DNA of 64,000 bases from Dyella nitratireducens (GTDB taxonomy: Bacteria; Pseudomonadota; Gammaproteobacteria; Xanthomonadales; Rhodanobacteraceae), in NCBI RefSeq assembly GCF_014642835.1, contig NZ_BMJA01000003.1, positions 201,682-265,681 on the forward strand. The letters run 5' to 3'. Positions 26,648 to 35,717 of the stretch are shown in pieces; within the stretch, counting starts at the first letter, position 1; the number at the start of each line of letters is the position of its first letter. Under the pieces are notes generated by a model. It did not search any database. It saw only the letters and a list, made by a program, of their open reading frames with translations, and had not been told where the DNA came from. Position numbers and translations under genes: made by a program.

Positions 26648-29600
26648 GTGATCGGCAACAAGGCCCTTTCATTGGCCACACGATTTAGCTGTCAAAGCCA
26701 GCATCTCGCCTACCTTCTCCTGGTCTTTCTTTGCTTCCCGTACGCAGCGTGGCCAGCCGAACCATCACATGTGATCGTTCCGCTGTCGTCGCAAACGCCT
26801 TATCGACTGCAGCTGAGCCAGCTCCAGCATCGGGCGTATCTATCGCGGGATGGCGCCCCCGCCGGTGGCACGGCCATCGCCCAGACAGCGGACGGCTTTT
26901 TATGGTTTGCAAGCCAGAACGGCCTGTACCGATTTGACGGCGTGCACTTCGACGGAAGCGTGACCCGCCAGCTGCCCACCACCAATATTTATTCCCTCTA
27001 TGCGGAGCCGAATGGTGACTTGTGGATCGGCTATACCTTCGGCGGCGCCGGCGTACTGCACGACGGCAAGGTGTCGAACATTCCCGCTTCGGAGCTGCCC
27101 AGCGGCAGCGTCATAGGCTTTGCGCGGGCGGCGGACAAAGTGCTCTGGATTGCCACGACGCGCGGCGTTCTCAGGCAAGCAGGCTCGCACTGGAAAACGG
27201 CAGGCCCATCGCAAGGCTATCCCGGCCATCACCCGCAATGGTTTGGAACTCTAAACGGCCAGATCTATCTCTTCGATGACGATAGCGCCTACCTACTCGA
27301 CCAGCACGACAACCAATTCCATCCCGTCGATTTTTTGCAAGCCAAGCATGAACTGATTGGATTTCCACCTGGCGTCACATGGAGCAAGAACAACCCTTAT
27401 TGGGCAAGCCTTCGCGATCCATCCGGCGCACTGTGGGTGACCCGCGGAGACCAGGAAGGCATCGCGCGCATGCGCTGGAACGACGGCGGCAGCTCGCCCT
27501 CTTCCGAGGAGCATTTTGATCGGCGTGACGGTTTGACCGGCCAGTTCGTGTTCGGTTACTTCATGGATCGCGAATCCAACGTGTGGGTCACGACGGAAAG
27601 CGGCATCGACCGCTTTTCAATCGGTAAATTCACACCGATCCACTTTGCAGAGCCGTTTCCGAACGGCGTGATCAATATCACCGTCGCCGCCGATGCACAC
27701 GGCGGCGTATGGGTAGGCAGCGCGCGCGAAGTCGCGCTGTACATCAAGGGCGACCAGCAACCCGTCCGCACCGACGGCTTCGGGCTCGGTGCGGACTGCT
27801 CGACGGTAGACAGCCGGGGCGTCGTCTGGATGCCGGGAAGAACGGATATCGAAACCTACGACGGTACACACGTCGGCCACATTCCCCCGCCGTCCGGCAC
27901 CATGATCGAGGACCACGGCGAGCAAGCCGTGCAGGCCTGCCAAGGTATCGCGGAAGATGCGGCGGGCGACGTATGGATATCCTTCCTCAAAGTCGGTGTC
28001 TTCAGGCTGTCCAACGGAACGTGGACGCCCAATGGCGGACTGAAAGGGCTGCCGAAAGGACCGGCGATTCGTGTGCTTGCCGATGAGTCCGGCCGCATCT
28101 GGCTGACTTATCCCAATAACCGCATCGCTGTCGTCGATCATGACCACGTCAAGCTCTACACCACGGCCGATGGCTTGAATATTGGCAACATCCTCGCCAT
28201 CGCCGTGCGCGGCACGCATGTCTGGGCCACCGGTGATCATGGCCTTGCCTATCTATCTCCGTCAGGCAACTTCATCAGCCTGCTAGGCAAAAGCGATAAC
28301 CACTTTCCAGGCGCATCGGGCGTCGTCGAAACGCCAACCGGCGAACTATGGCTCAACGGGCCGGATGGCGTTTATCGGATAAGCGCCGACGAAATCGCCA
28401 AATGGCTCAAGCAACCAAACTATGCGCCCAGCTACGAGCTCTTCACGCAAGCGGATGGCATCGATGGGGTTGCCGTTCCCATTCGCCCCGGCCCGACCAT
28501 GATCGAAAGCGCGGACGGACGCATCTGGGTAACGACCAAGCAGCATCTTTCCTGGATCGATCCGGCACATATCCGGCGCAATACCCTTGCACCCGACGTC
28601 ATGATCGGTGCGCTGGAGGCAGGCCGTGCCAGCTGGCCGGCCTCCTCGGTGCCTTCATTACCGCCGATGACGCACGGTATCCATATCACCTATACGGCAC
28701 CTGCGCTGTCCATGCCGGAACGTGTGCATTTCCGCTATCGCCTCAAAGGGGTGGACAGCGACTGGCAGGATGACGGCGGCCGGCGCGAGGCGTTCTATAC
28801 CAATATGCAGCCCGGCAGCTATCACTTCGAGGTTTTCGCCGTGAACGAAGACGGCGTAGCCAGCCGGCAACCCGCGACCTTGAATTTCACGATCATGCCC
28901 GCGTTCTACCAGACGCTGTGGTTCAAGGTATTGATGGCTTGCGCTGCCGTGCTGGTGCTGTGGCTGCTCTACATGCTGCGCCTGCAATTTATCGAACGGC
29001 GCTACCGCTTGCTGATGGAAGAGCGCGTCTCCGAACGCGAACGCATCGCACGCGATCTGCATGACACTTTGCTGCAAGGCATGCAAGGCATGCTGTTGCA
29101 AGTCGGGATACTCTCCAACAGCCGCGATTTGCCGGATGCGCAACGAACCCGGATAAGCAAGATCGAAGAAAAAATGCGCAGCGTGCTGATCGAAGGGCGC
29201 GATGCCATCAACGCGCTTCGGCAAAAAGAAGCGGGGCGCGCGGACCTGCGGGAAGAACTGGAGATCATGGGGCACGATGCCGCCATGCATTCAAGTACGC
29301 ATTTCTCCCTGCGCATCGACGGGGAACCACGCCCCATCGATCCCAAAGTCGGTGAGGAGACGATGGCTATCGCCAGGGAAAGCATCATCAACGCTTTCAA
29401 GCATGCCGAAGCCGAATGGGTGCGTGTGTCCGTTTACTACAAACCCGACGCGTTGATCGTGGACGTCACCGACAATGGCCTTGGCATCACCGAACAGAAA
29501 ATCCAGCAGCGGCAAAAGGAGGGGCATTGGGGCGTAGCCGGCATGCGCGAACGTGCGTCGAAACTTGGCGGCCAGTTGGTCATCCGCGGTACGAATCCGC

Positions 29601-29701
29601 AAGGCACTACGGTTGCGTTGACCTTGCCAGCGAGTGTTGCTTATGCGGACTACTCGTCGTTCAAGCGTCGCCGGTCTCTGGGCCGGATGTTCTGGCGTTA
29701 A
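26648..29701 (+). CDS. Propeller-type sensor histidine kinase (Reg_prop/Y_Y_Y/HisKA_3), paralogue of 20534-23668
   Basis: A 1017-residue kinase with the same plan as the gene at 20534. It has an N-terminal signal (about residues 1-36), propeller repeats (GFLWFASQNGLYRFDG, SNVWVTTESGIDRF, GELWLNGPDGVYRI) and a Y_Y_Y domain (FRYRLKGVDSDWQDDGG, NMQPGSYHFEVFAVN). A transmembrane helix and a HisKA_3 helix follow, with RDLHDTLLQGMQG (phospho-acceptor His805), then an HATPase (NAFKHAEAEWV, DNGLGI, GVAGMRERASKLGG). GTG 26648 is used because the frame gives the signal peptide; no strong Shine-Dalgarno was seen. It is divergent from the MFS-tautomerase-SDR operon, which it might control through a regulator located elsewhere. 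Confidence 0.91.
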   Translation: MIGNKALSLATRFSCQSQHLAYLLLVFLCFPYAAWPAEPSHVIVPLSSQTPYRLQLSQLQHRAYLSRDGAPAGGTAIAQTADGFLWFASQNGLYRFDGVHFDGSVTRQLPTTNIYSLYAEPNGDLWIGYTFGGAGVLHDGKVSNIPASELPSGSVIGFARAADKVLWIATTRGVLRQAGSHWKTAGPSQGYPGHHPQWFGTLNGQIYLFDDDSAYLLDQHDNQFHPVDFLQAKHELIGFPPGVTWSKNNPYWASLRDPSGALWVTRGDQEGIARMRWNDGGSSPSSEEHFDRRDGLTGQFVFGYFMDRESNVWVTTESGIDRFSIGKFTPIHFAEPFPNGVINITVAADAHGGVWVGSAREVALYIKGDQQPVRTDGFGLGADCSTVDSRGVVWMPGRTDIETYDGTHVGHIPPPSGTMIEDHGEQAVQACQGIAEDAAGDVWISFLKVGVFRLSNGTWTPNGGLKGLPKGPAIRVLADESGRIWLTYPNNRIAVVDHDHVKLYTTADGLNIGNILAIAVRGTHVWATGDHGLAYLSPSGNFISLLGKSDNHFPGASGVVETPTGELWLNGPDGVYRISADEIAKWLKQPNYAPSYELFTQADGIDGVAVPIRPGPTMIESADGRIWVTTKQHLSWIDPAHIRRNTLAPDVMIGALEAGRASWPASSVPSLPPMTHGIHITYTAPALSMPERVHFRYRLKGVDSDWQDDGGRREAFYTNMQPGSYHFEVFAVNEDGVASRQPATLNFTIMPAFYQTLWFKVLMACAAVLVLWLLYMLRLQFIERRYRLLMEERVSERERIARDLHDTLLQGMQGMLLQVGILSNSRDLPDAQRTRISKIEEKMRSVLIEGRDAINALRQKEAGRADLREELEIMGHDAAMHSSTHFSLRIDGEPRPIDPKVGEETMAIARESIINAFKHAEAEWVRVSVYYKPDALIVDVTDNGLGITEQKIQQRQKEGHWGVAGMRERASKLGGQLVIRGTNPQGTTVALTLPASVAYADYSSFKRRRSLGRMFWR

Positions 29702-30268
29702 TATCGCTTCAGAGCGAATCCCACTGCTGTCCTGGTAAGTTTCGTAGTACCTCACCGTCATTCCGGCGAAGGCCTACTGCTGTCCGGGGAAACTTCCAGC
29801 TTGCCAGATCAGCCCCCTCCCCTACGTGTAGTAGGGGAGGGTTGGGGTGGGGTGAAGCAACCTCGCGAGAGGTTCCACCATGTTAAGACGCTTGTTCCGG
29901 CGTAGCTGGAAGCGAGCTTCGCTCGCATCACCCCACCCCAGCCCTCCCCTGCACGCAGGGGAGGGAGCTGTTTCCAGCTAGCTAGTCGACGTCGCCTTGA
30001 ACAAACTTTTTTAAGTCTCCTGTCGTGCGGATTCACGCGAACGTGCCGGCGACCAAGCGCATCTCATTTCTTTCGCGAATTTTCCCCGGACAGCAATGGG
30101 CGAAGGCCGGAATGACGATAAGGCAAGATTCAAGACTACGGTGAGAACAAGTTCCTTGCTGCATTCCTTTGCAAAAGCGCCTATAGAACGGCAGCTTTCT
30201 GAGCTTCAGAAAAATCTTCCTAAGACGGCAATGGGCAAAGGCCGGAATGACGGCTCGCTCCGAAAACG
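29702..30268. other. Repeat-filled intergenic region
   Basis: The 567 bases between the kinase stop and the SnoaL-like gene contain no recognisable gene. They hold compound REP-like fragments: a half palindrome at 29752-29774, linker ACTGCTGTCC and its complement GGACAGCA at about 29722, 29777 and 30087, and right-arm pieces at 30100-30118 and 30236-30251. Between them lies the GC-rich inverted element at 29811-29970. Confidence 0.7.
29811..29970. repeat. CCCCTCCC...GGGGTGGGG inverted element nested inside a split REP
   Basis: The left arm (29813-29856) is a hairpin of CCCCTCCCCTAC/GTAGGGGAGGG followed by TTGGGGTGGGGTGA. The right arm (29927-29967) is its approximate complement TCACCCCACCCCAGCCCTC followed by a CCCCTGC/GCAGGGG hairpin. 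The two arms are separated by about 70 bases. The element lies between two REP-linker fragments, as if inserted into them. Confidence 0.7.
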
Positions 30269-30634
30269 CTACGCCGGCACAGCATCAAGAAAGACATAAA
30301 GCGCCGCAATCTTCCCATCACGAACGATGATGACATCCAGCCCCGTATATTCGGGCTTCTCGCCACGCGGGCCGGAGCCCCAGGCAAGGCGGCCTGCATG
30401 GTGGAGGGTTTGAGGCTCGCCGTGCGGCGTATAAGCAAAGTGCGGATGCGTCGCGCGAAGATCCCCGGCGAATTTGTCGAGCGCCTCGTGTCCGACGAGT
30501 GTGCCCAGTGGCATGTAGACCACACAATCCTCGGTATAGAGTTCTTCGATGGCCTGGCGACGGCGGGTAGCGTCGCCTTCGCCGAAAACATCCTGCAGGT
30601 TGCGATAAAGCAGTTCATGGGTAAGGTCATTCAC
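30269..30634 (-). CDS. SnoaL-like / NTF2-fold protein
   Basis: A 121-residue protein with the alpha+beta cone fold pattern of SnoaL/nuclear transport factor 2 families. It has an N-terminal helix, EELYTEDCVVYMPLGTLVGHEALDKF (an early strand-helix unit), and the closing strand GLDVIIVRDGKIAALYVFLD. These proteins are polyketide cyclases, isomerases or binding proteins; no specific activity is deduced. The start is GTG 30634 with AGGAGAC upstream. It is downstream of doxX on the same strand, with a hairpin between them. Confidence 0.8.
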   Translation of the reverse strand: MNDLTHELLYRNLQDVFGEGDATRRRQAIEELYTEDCVVYMPLGTLVGHEALDKFAGDLRATHPHFAYTPHGEPQTLHHAGRLAWGSGPRGEKPEYTGLDVIIVRDGKIAALYVFLDAVPA

Positions 30635-30660
30635 GACACGTCTCCTTAAGCGTAGTGAAC

Positions 30661-30682
30661 GGGAGCGGCCGTTGCCGCTCCC
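30661..30682 (-). terminator. Perfect hairpin between doxX and the SnoaL-like gene
   Basis: GGGAGCGGC and GCCGCTCCC form a 9-bp stem with a 4-base loop, ten bases downstream of the doxX stop. No U-run follows, so it may reduce read-through or stabilise mRNA rather than act as a full intrinsic terminator. Confidence 0.5.
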
Positions 30683-30691
30683 GTCGATCGA

Positions 30692-31129
30692 TCAAGCGCG
30701 CCGTCCATCCAGGCTGATCCGGCCGCCACCGAAGGCGACCACGTGCAGCAAGCCGCCGGCCATCGCGACGTTCTTGAAGAAGTGGATGAACTGGTTCTGG
30801 TCGGCGAAGTTGTGGTGGAAGAACGCCGCCGTCACCAGCGCGAACACGAACAGCACGCTCGCAACGATTCGCGTGCGGTAGCCAAGCAGCAGCGTGATGC
30901 CGCCGACGACTTCGACCAGCACGGAGATGCCGAATGCGACCTGTGGCAACGGCAGCCCCACCGATTGGATGTAACCGATGGTCATCGCCGGTGCCGCGAT
31001 TTTCGAAAGTCCGGCGAGGATGAAGATGGCACTGATCATCACGCGGCCGATGGCCGGAACGATCGTGGTAAGGGCGTCAGGAACAGTCGCGGGAACGACC
31101 GCGGCGCTGGCGTAGGTTTGGTTGCTCAT
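30692..31129 (-). CDS. DoxX-family membrane protein
   Basis: A 145-residue inner-membrane protein with four hydrophobic segments. FILAGLSKIAAPAMTIGYIQ and LVEVVGGITLLLGYRTRIVA are DoxX-family motifs; the ending FKNVAMAGGLLHVVAFGGG is also typical. ATG 31129 has GAGGA eight bases upstream; the in-frame ATG at 31144 is less likely. The function of DoxX proteins is uncertain, with links to thiol and oxidative-stress biology. It is divergent from the LysR regulator at 31251, which is its probable controller. Confidence 0.87.
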   Translation of the reverse strand: MSNQTYASAAVVPATVPDALTTIVPAIGRVMISAIFILAGLSKIAAPAMTIGYIQSVGLPLPQVAFGISVLVEVVGGITLLLGYRTRIVASVLFVFALVTAAFFHHNFADQNQFIHFFKNVAMAGGLLHVVAFGGGRISLDGRRA

Positions 31130-31250
31130 GGCGTATGTCCTCATTTAGGTAGGTCCCGGCAGGGACGATTGAGTTGCTGCAGGACAAATCTACGGCGGCG
31201 TGCTAGTTTTCGAAATAGAAATGACTGAAAACCATCGTTGCAAAATTGCC

Positions 31251-32204
31251 ATGTCAAAGTTGCCGGATTTCGAAGGGCTCGCGATGTTCGCGAAAGTCGC
31301 CGAGGAAGGTTCATTCGCTGGCGCCGCAACCGCCATGGGCGTGTCGGTCGCCACGGTTTCCCGGGCCGTTACCCGCCTGGAGGAGCGGCTGGGAGGCCGG
31401 CTGTTCAACCGTACGTCCAGGCGGCTGGCGCTCACCGACTACGGTCACTCGCTCGCCGAGCGCGCGGCAAAAATCTATGCCGAAGCCGAAGAAGCCGAGG
31501 ATGTCGCACGTGAGACCTCAAGTCGGCCGCGCGGCCTGGTCAAGCTTGCCGCGCCGCTCTCTTTCGGCACGCGCTGGGTCGCTCCGCTATTGCCCGAGTT
31601 CTTCCAAACCTATCCGGATATTTCCGTCGAACTTCATCTCACGGATGCCCACGCCGACCTGATCGGCGAGGGCTTCGACGCCGCGCTGCGCATCGCCGTG
31701 ATGGAAGACTCCTCGCTCGTCGCACGCCTGATCGCACCCGTGCGCCGGTTCGTGGTGGCGTCGCCGGCCTACCTGTCTCGCCACGGCAGGCCCAAGCATC
31801 CGCATGATCTCGGTGCCCATCAGTGTCTTACCTACGCCAACCGCAGCAAGCGCGACGTTTGGCGTTTTACCCACAAAAACGGCGAGGAATGCAGCATGAC
31901 GCCGAGCGGATTGTTGCGCGGAACGAGCGTGGATGCGCTGCTGCCCACGGTGCTTGCGGGACTTGCGCTCACCGAACTGCCGGAGTTCGTTGCCACGCAG
32001 TACTTCGCGGACAAACAGCTTGAGCCCATTTTGACGGACTGGCGATTGCCCGAAGGCGGCCTGTACTTCGTCACCCCCACCACGCGCGCGCGGCCTGCGA
32101 AAGTCAGCGCATTGGCTGACTTTTTCATCAACAGACTCACTGTGGCTGAATGGCGTGCGCCGAAGCTTGCGGCAGGAAAAACACCGGCTCGCCGCAAACG
32201 ATGA
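31251..32204 (+). CDS. LysR-family transcriptional regulator
   Basis: A 317-residue LTTR. The N-terminal winged helix runs through MFAKVAEEGSFAGAATAMGVSVATVSRAVTRLEERLGGRLFNRTSRR, given here as one named region (about residues 9-55). The effector domain begins near GLVKLAAPLSFG and includes VVASPAYLSRHGRP. The start at ATG 31251 leaves the usual few residues before the HTH. ATG 31221 and the longer frame from 31200 are alternatives; none has a strong ribosome site. It is divergent from doxX and its gene ends two bases from the convergent gene at 32207. Confidence 0.88.
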   Translation: MSKLPDFEGLAMFAKVAEEGSFAGAATAMGVSVATVSRAVTRLEERLGGRLFNRTSRRLALTDYGHSLAERAAKIYAEAEEAEDVARETSSRPRGLVKLAAPLSFGTRWVAPLLPEFFQTYPDISVELHLTDAHADLIGEGFDAALRIAVMEDSSLVARLIAPVRRFVVASPAYLSRHGRPKHPHDLGAHQCLTYANRSKRDVWRFTHKNGEECSMTPSGLLRGTSVDALLPTVLAGLALTELPEFVATQYFADKQLEPILTDWRLPEGGLYFVTPTTRARPAKVSALADFFINRLTVAEWRAPKLAAGKTPARRKR

Positions 32205-32206
32205 CC

Positions 32207-32701
32207 TCACGTATCGCCGGTTTCCAGGCCGGATACTGCGTGATTGCGGCGACCGAATGGATCCCACATCACGTCAGCCAGTTCAGCCCGGCATGCTTCG
32301 CCAAAATCACGCAGGAAATCCATGCCGCCCTGCTCCGCAAAAAGCTTGAGCTCGTGCAGCGTCTTGTTCGGCTTGAGGTATGTGTCGACGATGGTATCCA
32401 TGGCGCGCTCCGCCGCCACCAACACGCTGGGCGAGGATGTTAGACGTATGCGCGTCACCAGGGCATACAATTTCACCAGCTGCGTGACGTCGTCCTTGCC
32501 GGTGACCAAGGCATCGCCATAGAGCCTTGAGGCTTCGGCAATGAAGGCATTGAAAAGCGTCTCGCGGCGTTTCCGCTCCGCCTCGCGGTATTGCGCCAGC
32601 AGCTGCGTGCGCTGCGTGATCCAGGATGTCGCAAACGAGGTCAGGCCACCGATGCCGGCACCGGTGAGGCCCGCCAGGGCAGAGATGTAAGCCGTATTCA
32701 T
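32207..32701 (-). CDS. Small membrane-anchored protein of unknown function
   Basis: A 164-residue protein. Residues about 5-27 (ISALAGLTGAGIGGLTSFAT) form a Gly-rich membrane segment. A charged helix with TQLLAQYREAERKRRETLFNAF follows, probably a coiled coil, and then a soluble helical tail. No enzymatic motif is seen. It lies 38 bases after cyoD on the same strand, so it may be a distal member of the cytochrome bo3 operon, although it is not one of the known cyo genes. Confidence 0.7.
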   Translation of the reverse strand: MNTAYISALAGLTGAGIGGLTSFATSWITQRTQLLAQYREAERKRRETLFNAFIAEASRLYGDALVTGKDDVTQLVKLYALVTRIRLTSSPSVLVAAERAMDTIVDTYLKPNKTLHELKLFAEQGGMDFLRDFGEACRAELADVMWDPFGRRNHAVSGLETGDT

Positions 32702-32739
32702 GCTGCCGTCCGTGCATCACTCAGCCATCCACCCATACA

Positions 32740-33129
32740 TCATCGCTGCATGTTCATCAGGTGATCCATCGGCGCCATGTTGGCCGCCAGATGCGACATG
32801 ATCCACAACGATCCAATCACGACGATGGCAATGATCAGCATGGTGGCACCAAACGCCATGACGTTCGTTTTCTGCTCCGGCGCCGTATTGATGTGCAGAA
32901 AGAAAATCAGGTGCACGATCATCTGGGCAATGGCCAATACGACAAGCGCCGCCTCGATGCTGAAAGGCGCCATGTGCTTCGAAGGGGCGATGGCAAACGC
33001 CGCCACGGTCAGGAGGATCGCCACCCCATAACCGATGACGTAGCCAAGCCATGAACCATGATGGCCATGTGCTTGAAGGCTCGGGGTACTACGGTTTGCG
33101 CGACGCGGATCATGCAACGGGTTCGTCAT
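32740..33129 (-). CDS. cyoD: Cytochrome bo3 quinol oxidase subunit IV
   Basis: A 129-residue protein with three membrane helices (YVIGYGVAILLTVAAFAIA; ALVVLAIAQMIVHLIFFLHI; GATMLIIAIVVIGSLWIMSHL). This matches CyoD, which aids assembly of the CuB centre. ATG 33129 overlaps the cyoC stop (ATGA). A longer frame to 33279 lies inside cyoC and is rejected. It is the last recognised cyo gene; no cyoE (heme O synthase) follows. Confidence 0.92.
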   Translation of the reverse strand: MTNPLHDPRRANRSTPSLQAHGHHGSWLGYVIGYGVAILLTVAAFAIAPSKHMAPFSIEAALVVLAIAQMIVHLIFFLHINTAPEQKTNVMAFGATMLIIAIVVIGSLWIMSHLAANMAPMDHLMNMQR

Positions 33130-33755
33130 AGGTAGCCTCCGATCAGATACACAAAGGTGAAGATCCCGATCCACACCACGTCGAGCACATGCCAGAACAG
33201 GCTGAAACACAGAAAGCGCCGCATCATCGCGGGCGTGAAGCCACGGCCGAGAAACTGGACCAGCAACACGGCCAGCCACAGCAAGCCGCAGGTCACGTGG
33301 ATGCCGTGCGTGCTGACCAAGGTGAAAAACGACGATAGAAAAGCGCTGCGATCCGGCCCTGCCCCTCTGGCGACCAGGTCGGAGAACTCGCGTATCTCCA
33401 GCGTGAGAAACATCACACCCAGAACGGCAGTTATCAGAAAGCCGACCAGCGTCATGAAGCGGTTACGCCGATCGCAGGCCAGCATGGCGATGCCGCAGGT
33501 GAAGCTGCTGGTCAGCAGGCATGCGGTTTCAATAAAAGCGTTTCGTGCGCTGAAAAGCGCATGGCCGTCAGGCCCGCCGTCGGTCGCGCCACGCAACACC
33601 GCAAAGGCGGCAAACAGCGCGGCAAACAGGATGCCGTCACTGAGCAGGTAGACGTAGAAGCCGAAACCCGTCACATGCTGGCGAGTTGGCAGCGCTTCGC
33701 TTTCTTCGGGGTAGGAGCCTGCGATGGCCGCATCCACAGAGATATCCTCTTCCAT
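33126..33755 (-). CDS. cyoC: Cytochrome bo3 quinol oxidase subunit III
   Basis: A 209-residue subunit with five membrane helices and the COX3-family signatures FGFYVYLLSDGILFAALFAAF and STHGIHVTCGLLWLAVLLVQ, ending in FWHVLDVVWIGIFTFVYLIG. ATG 33755 overlaps the cyoB stop codon by one base, so translation is coupled. It stabilises the proton-pumping core in the inner membrane. Confidence 0.94.
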   Translation of the reverse strand: MEEDISVDAAIAGSYPEESEALPTRQHVTGFGFYVYLLSDGILFAALFAAFAVLRGATDGGPDGHALFSARNAFIETACLLTSSFTCGIAMLACDRRNRFMTLVGFLITAVLGVMFLTLEIREFSDLVARGAGPDRSAFLSSFFTLVSTHGIHVTCGLLWLAVLLVQFLGRGFTPAMMRRFLCFSLFWHVLDVVWIGIFTFVYLIGGYL

Positions 33756-35716
33756 TAACCGGCGTGAATCGTGACGCGCTCAAGGCGGTCGATGTCGTAA
33801 GGCGTCAGCTCGTATTCGTCGTCCTCATCCCACGAATACCAGCCGAGCAATGCAACGATGGCAAGCAGTGACAGAACGCCCATCCAGAAGATGTGCCAGA
33901 TCATCCCGAACCCGCCGAGCACCGCAAAGAAACTGATCGCGAAGCCAAGCCATGAGTTCTTTGGCATCTCGATCGATTCGTAAGCCTGCTCGGCCGGCTC
34001 GGCGACCTCCTGCTTCGCCTCCCAGAACGCATCCACCGTGTCTGCTTTTGGAAGCAGCGCAAAGTTGTAGGCGGGCGGCGGTGAGGTGGTAGACCATTCC
34101 AGCGTGCGGCCGTCCCAGGGATCACGCGCATTCGTGCGCAGCTGATCGCGTTTGCGGATGCTCCACACCAGCTGCGCGATTTGCAAAAGTATGCCGATCA
34201 GAATGCACACCGCGCCGCATTCGGCTACCAACAGGTAAGGCAGCCAGGCCGGATCGTCGTAGTGGTTCATGCGCCGCGTCATGCCCATGAAGCCGAGCAC
34301 ATAGAGCGGCATGAACGCCAGATAGAAACCCACCAGCCAGAACCAGAACGCCGCCTTGCCCAGCCCTTCGTGCAGCCGGAAGCCAAACGCCTTGGGAAAC
34401 CAGTAAGTCAGGCCGGCAAAGCAACCGAACACCACGCCGCCAATGATCACGTTGTGGAAATGCGCGATAAGGAACAGGCTATTGTGCAAAACGAAGTCGG
34501 CCGGCGGCACCGCCAGCAACACGCCGGTCATGCCGCCGATGGTGAAGGTCACCATGAAGCCGATCGTCCACAACACCGGCGAGGTGAAACGGACGCGTCC
34601 GCCATACATGGTGAACAGCCAGTTGAAGATCTTCACGCCCGTGGGTATCGCTATCACCATGGTCGTGATGCCGAAGAAGCCATTCACATCGGCGCCCGAT
34701 CCCATCGTAAAGAAGTGATGCAGCCACGTCGTAAAGGCCAGCAACGTAATCACCATCGTGGCCACCACCATCGACCGGTAGCCGAACAACGGCTTGCGCG
34801 AAAAGGTGGCAATCACTTCGGAGAAAATACCGAAGGCCGGAAGAATCAGGATGTAAACCTCCGGATGCCCCCAGGTCCAGATCAGGTTGATGTACATCAT
34901 GGGATTGCCGCCACCATCGTTGGTGAAGAAATGCATCCCCAGATAACGATCCGCCAGCAGCATGGCGAAGGTGGCAGTCAAGATGGGAAAAGCCGCGATG
35001 ATCAACATGTTCGCGGCCAGCGCGGTCCACGTGAATACCGGCATCCTGGACAACGTCATCCCGGGTGCGCGCAGCTTCAAGATAGTCGTCACGAGATTCA
35101 CGCCGGATAGCAGTGTGCCGACACCTGAAATCTGCAGGGACCACAAGTAATAATCAACGCCGACGCCCGGACTGAACGGAAGCTCGGAAAGCGGCGGATA
35201 AGCCAGCCAGCCGGTGCGGGCGAACTCGCCCACTCCCAACGAGATATTGATCAGCAGCGCGCCGGCGGCCGTCAGCCAGAAACTGATCGAATTGAGCACC
35301 GGAAAGGCGACGTCCCGTGCGCCGATCTGCAGCGGCATGACGAAGTTCATCAGTCCCACCACGAACGGCATGGCCATGAAGAAAATCATGATGGTGCCGT
35401 GCGCCGAGAAAATCTGGTCGTAGTGTTCGGGCGGCAGAAAGCCCTGCGCATTGGCGCTGGCCAACGCCTGCTGGGAACGCATCATGATCGCATCGCTGAA
35501 GCCGCGCAGCAGCATCACCGCCGCCAGCAAGATGTACATGATGCCGATGCGCTTGTGATCAACGGTCGTAAGCCATTCCGTCCATAGCCACGCCCACCTG
35601 CGCTTGTACGTGATCAGGCCCAGAATCGCCAGGATGCCGATGATGATCGCCAGGCAAGTGCCCATGATGATCGGCTGGTCGAACGGAATGGCCTGCAGCG
35701 TGAGTTTCCCGAACAT
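33755..35716 (-). CDS. cyoB: Cytochrome bo3 quinol oxidase subunit I
   Basis: A 653-residue haem-copper oxidase core, close to the CyoB length. Ligand motifs are present: [15 protein letters not shown] (low-spin haem), [17 protein letters not shown] (CuB His with the cross-linked Tyr), [13 protein letters not shown] (two CuB His) and [14 protein letters not shown] (haem axial His). It oxidises ubiquinol and reduces O2 to water while pumping protons. ATG 35716 is one base from the cyoA stop codon. All expected residues are intact. Confidence 0.96.
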   Translation of the reverse strand: MFGKLTLQAIPFDQPIIMGTCLAIIIGILAILGLITYKRRWAWLWTEWLTTVDHKRIGIMYILLAAVMLLRGFSDAIMMRSQQALASANAQGFLPPEHYDQIFSAHGTIMIFFMAMPFVVGLMNFVMPLQIGARDVAFPVLNSISFWLTAAGALLINISLGVGEFARTGWLAYPPLSELPFSPGVGVDYYLWSLQISGVGTLLSGVNLVTTILKLRAPGMTLSRMPVFTWTALAANMLIIAAFPILTATFAMLLADRYLGMHFFTNDGGGNPMMYINLIWTWGHPEVYILILPAFGIFSEVIATFSRKPLFGYRSMVVATMVITLLAFTTWLHHFFTMGSGADVNGFFGITTMVIAIPTGVKIFNWLFTMYGGRVRFTSPVLWTIGFMVTFTIGGMTGVLLAVPPADFVLHNSLFLIAHFHNVIIGGVVFGCFAGLTYWFPKAFGFRLHEGLGKAAFWFWLVGFYLAFMPLYVLGFMGMTRRMNHYDDPAWLPYLLVAECGAVCILIGILLQIAQLVWSIRKRDQLRTNARDPWDGRTLEWSTTSPPPAYNFALLPKADTVDAFWEAKQEVAEPAEQAYESIEMPKNSWLGFAISFFAVLGGFGMIWHIFWMGVLSLLAIVALLGWYSWDEDDEYELTPYDIDRLERVTIHAG

Positions 35717-35717
35717 A

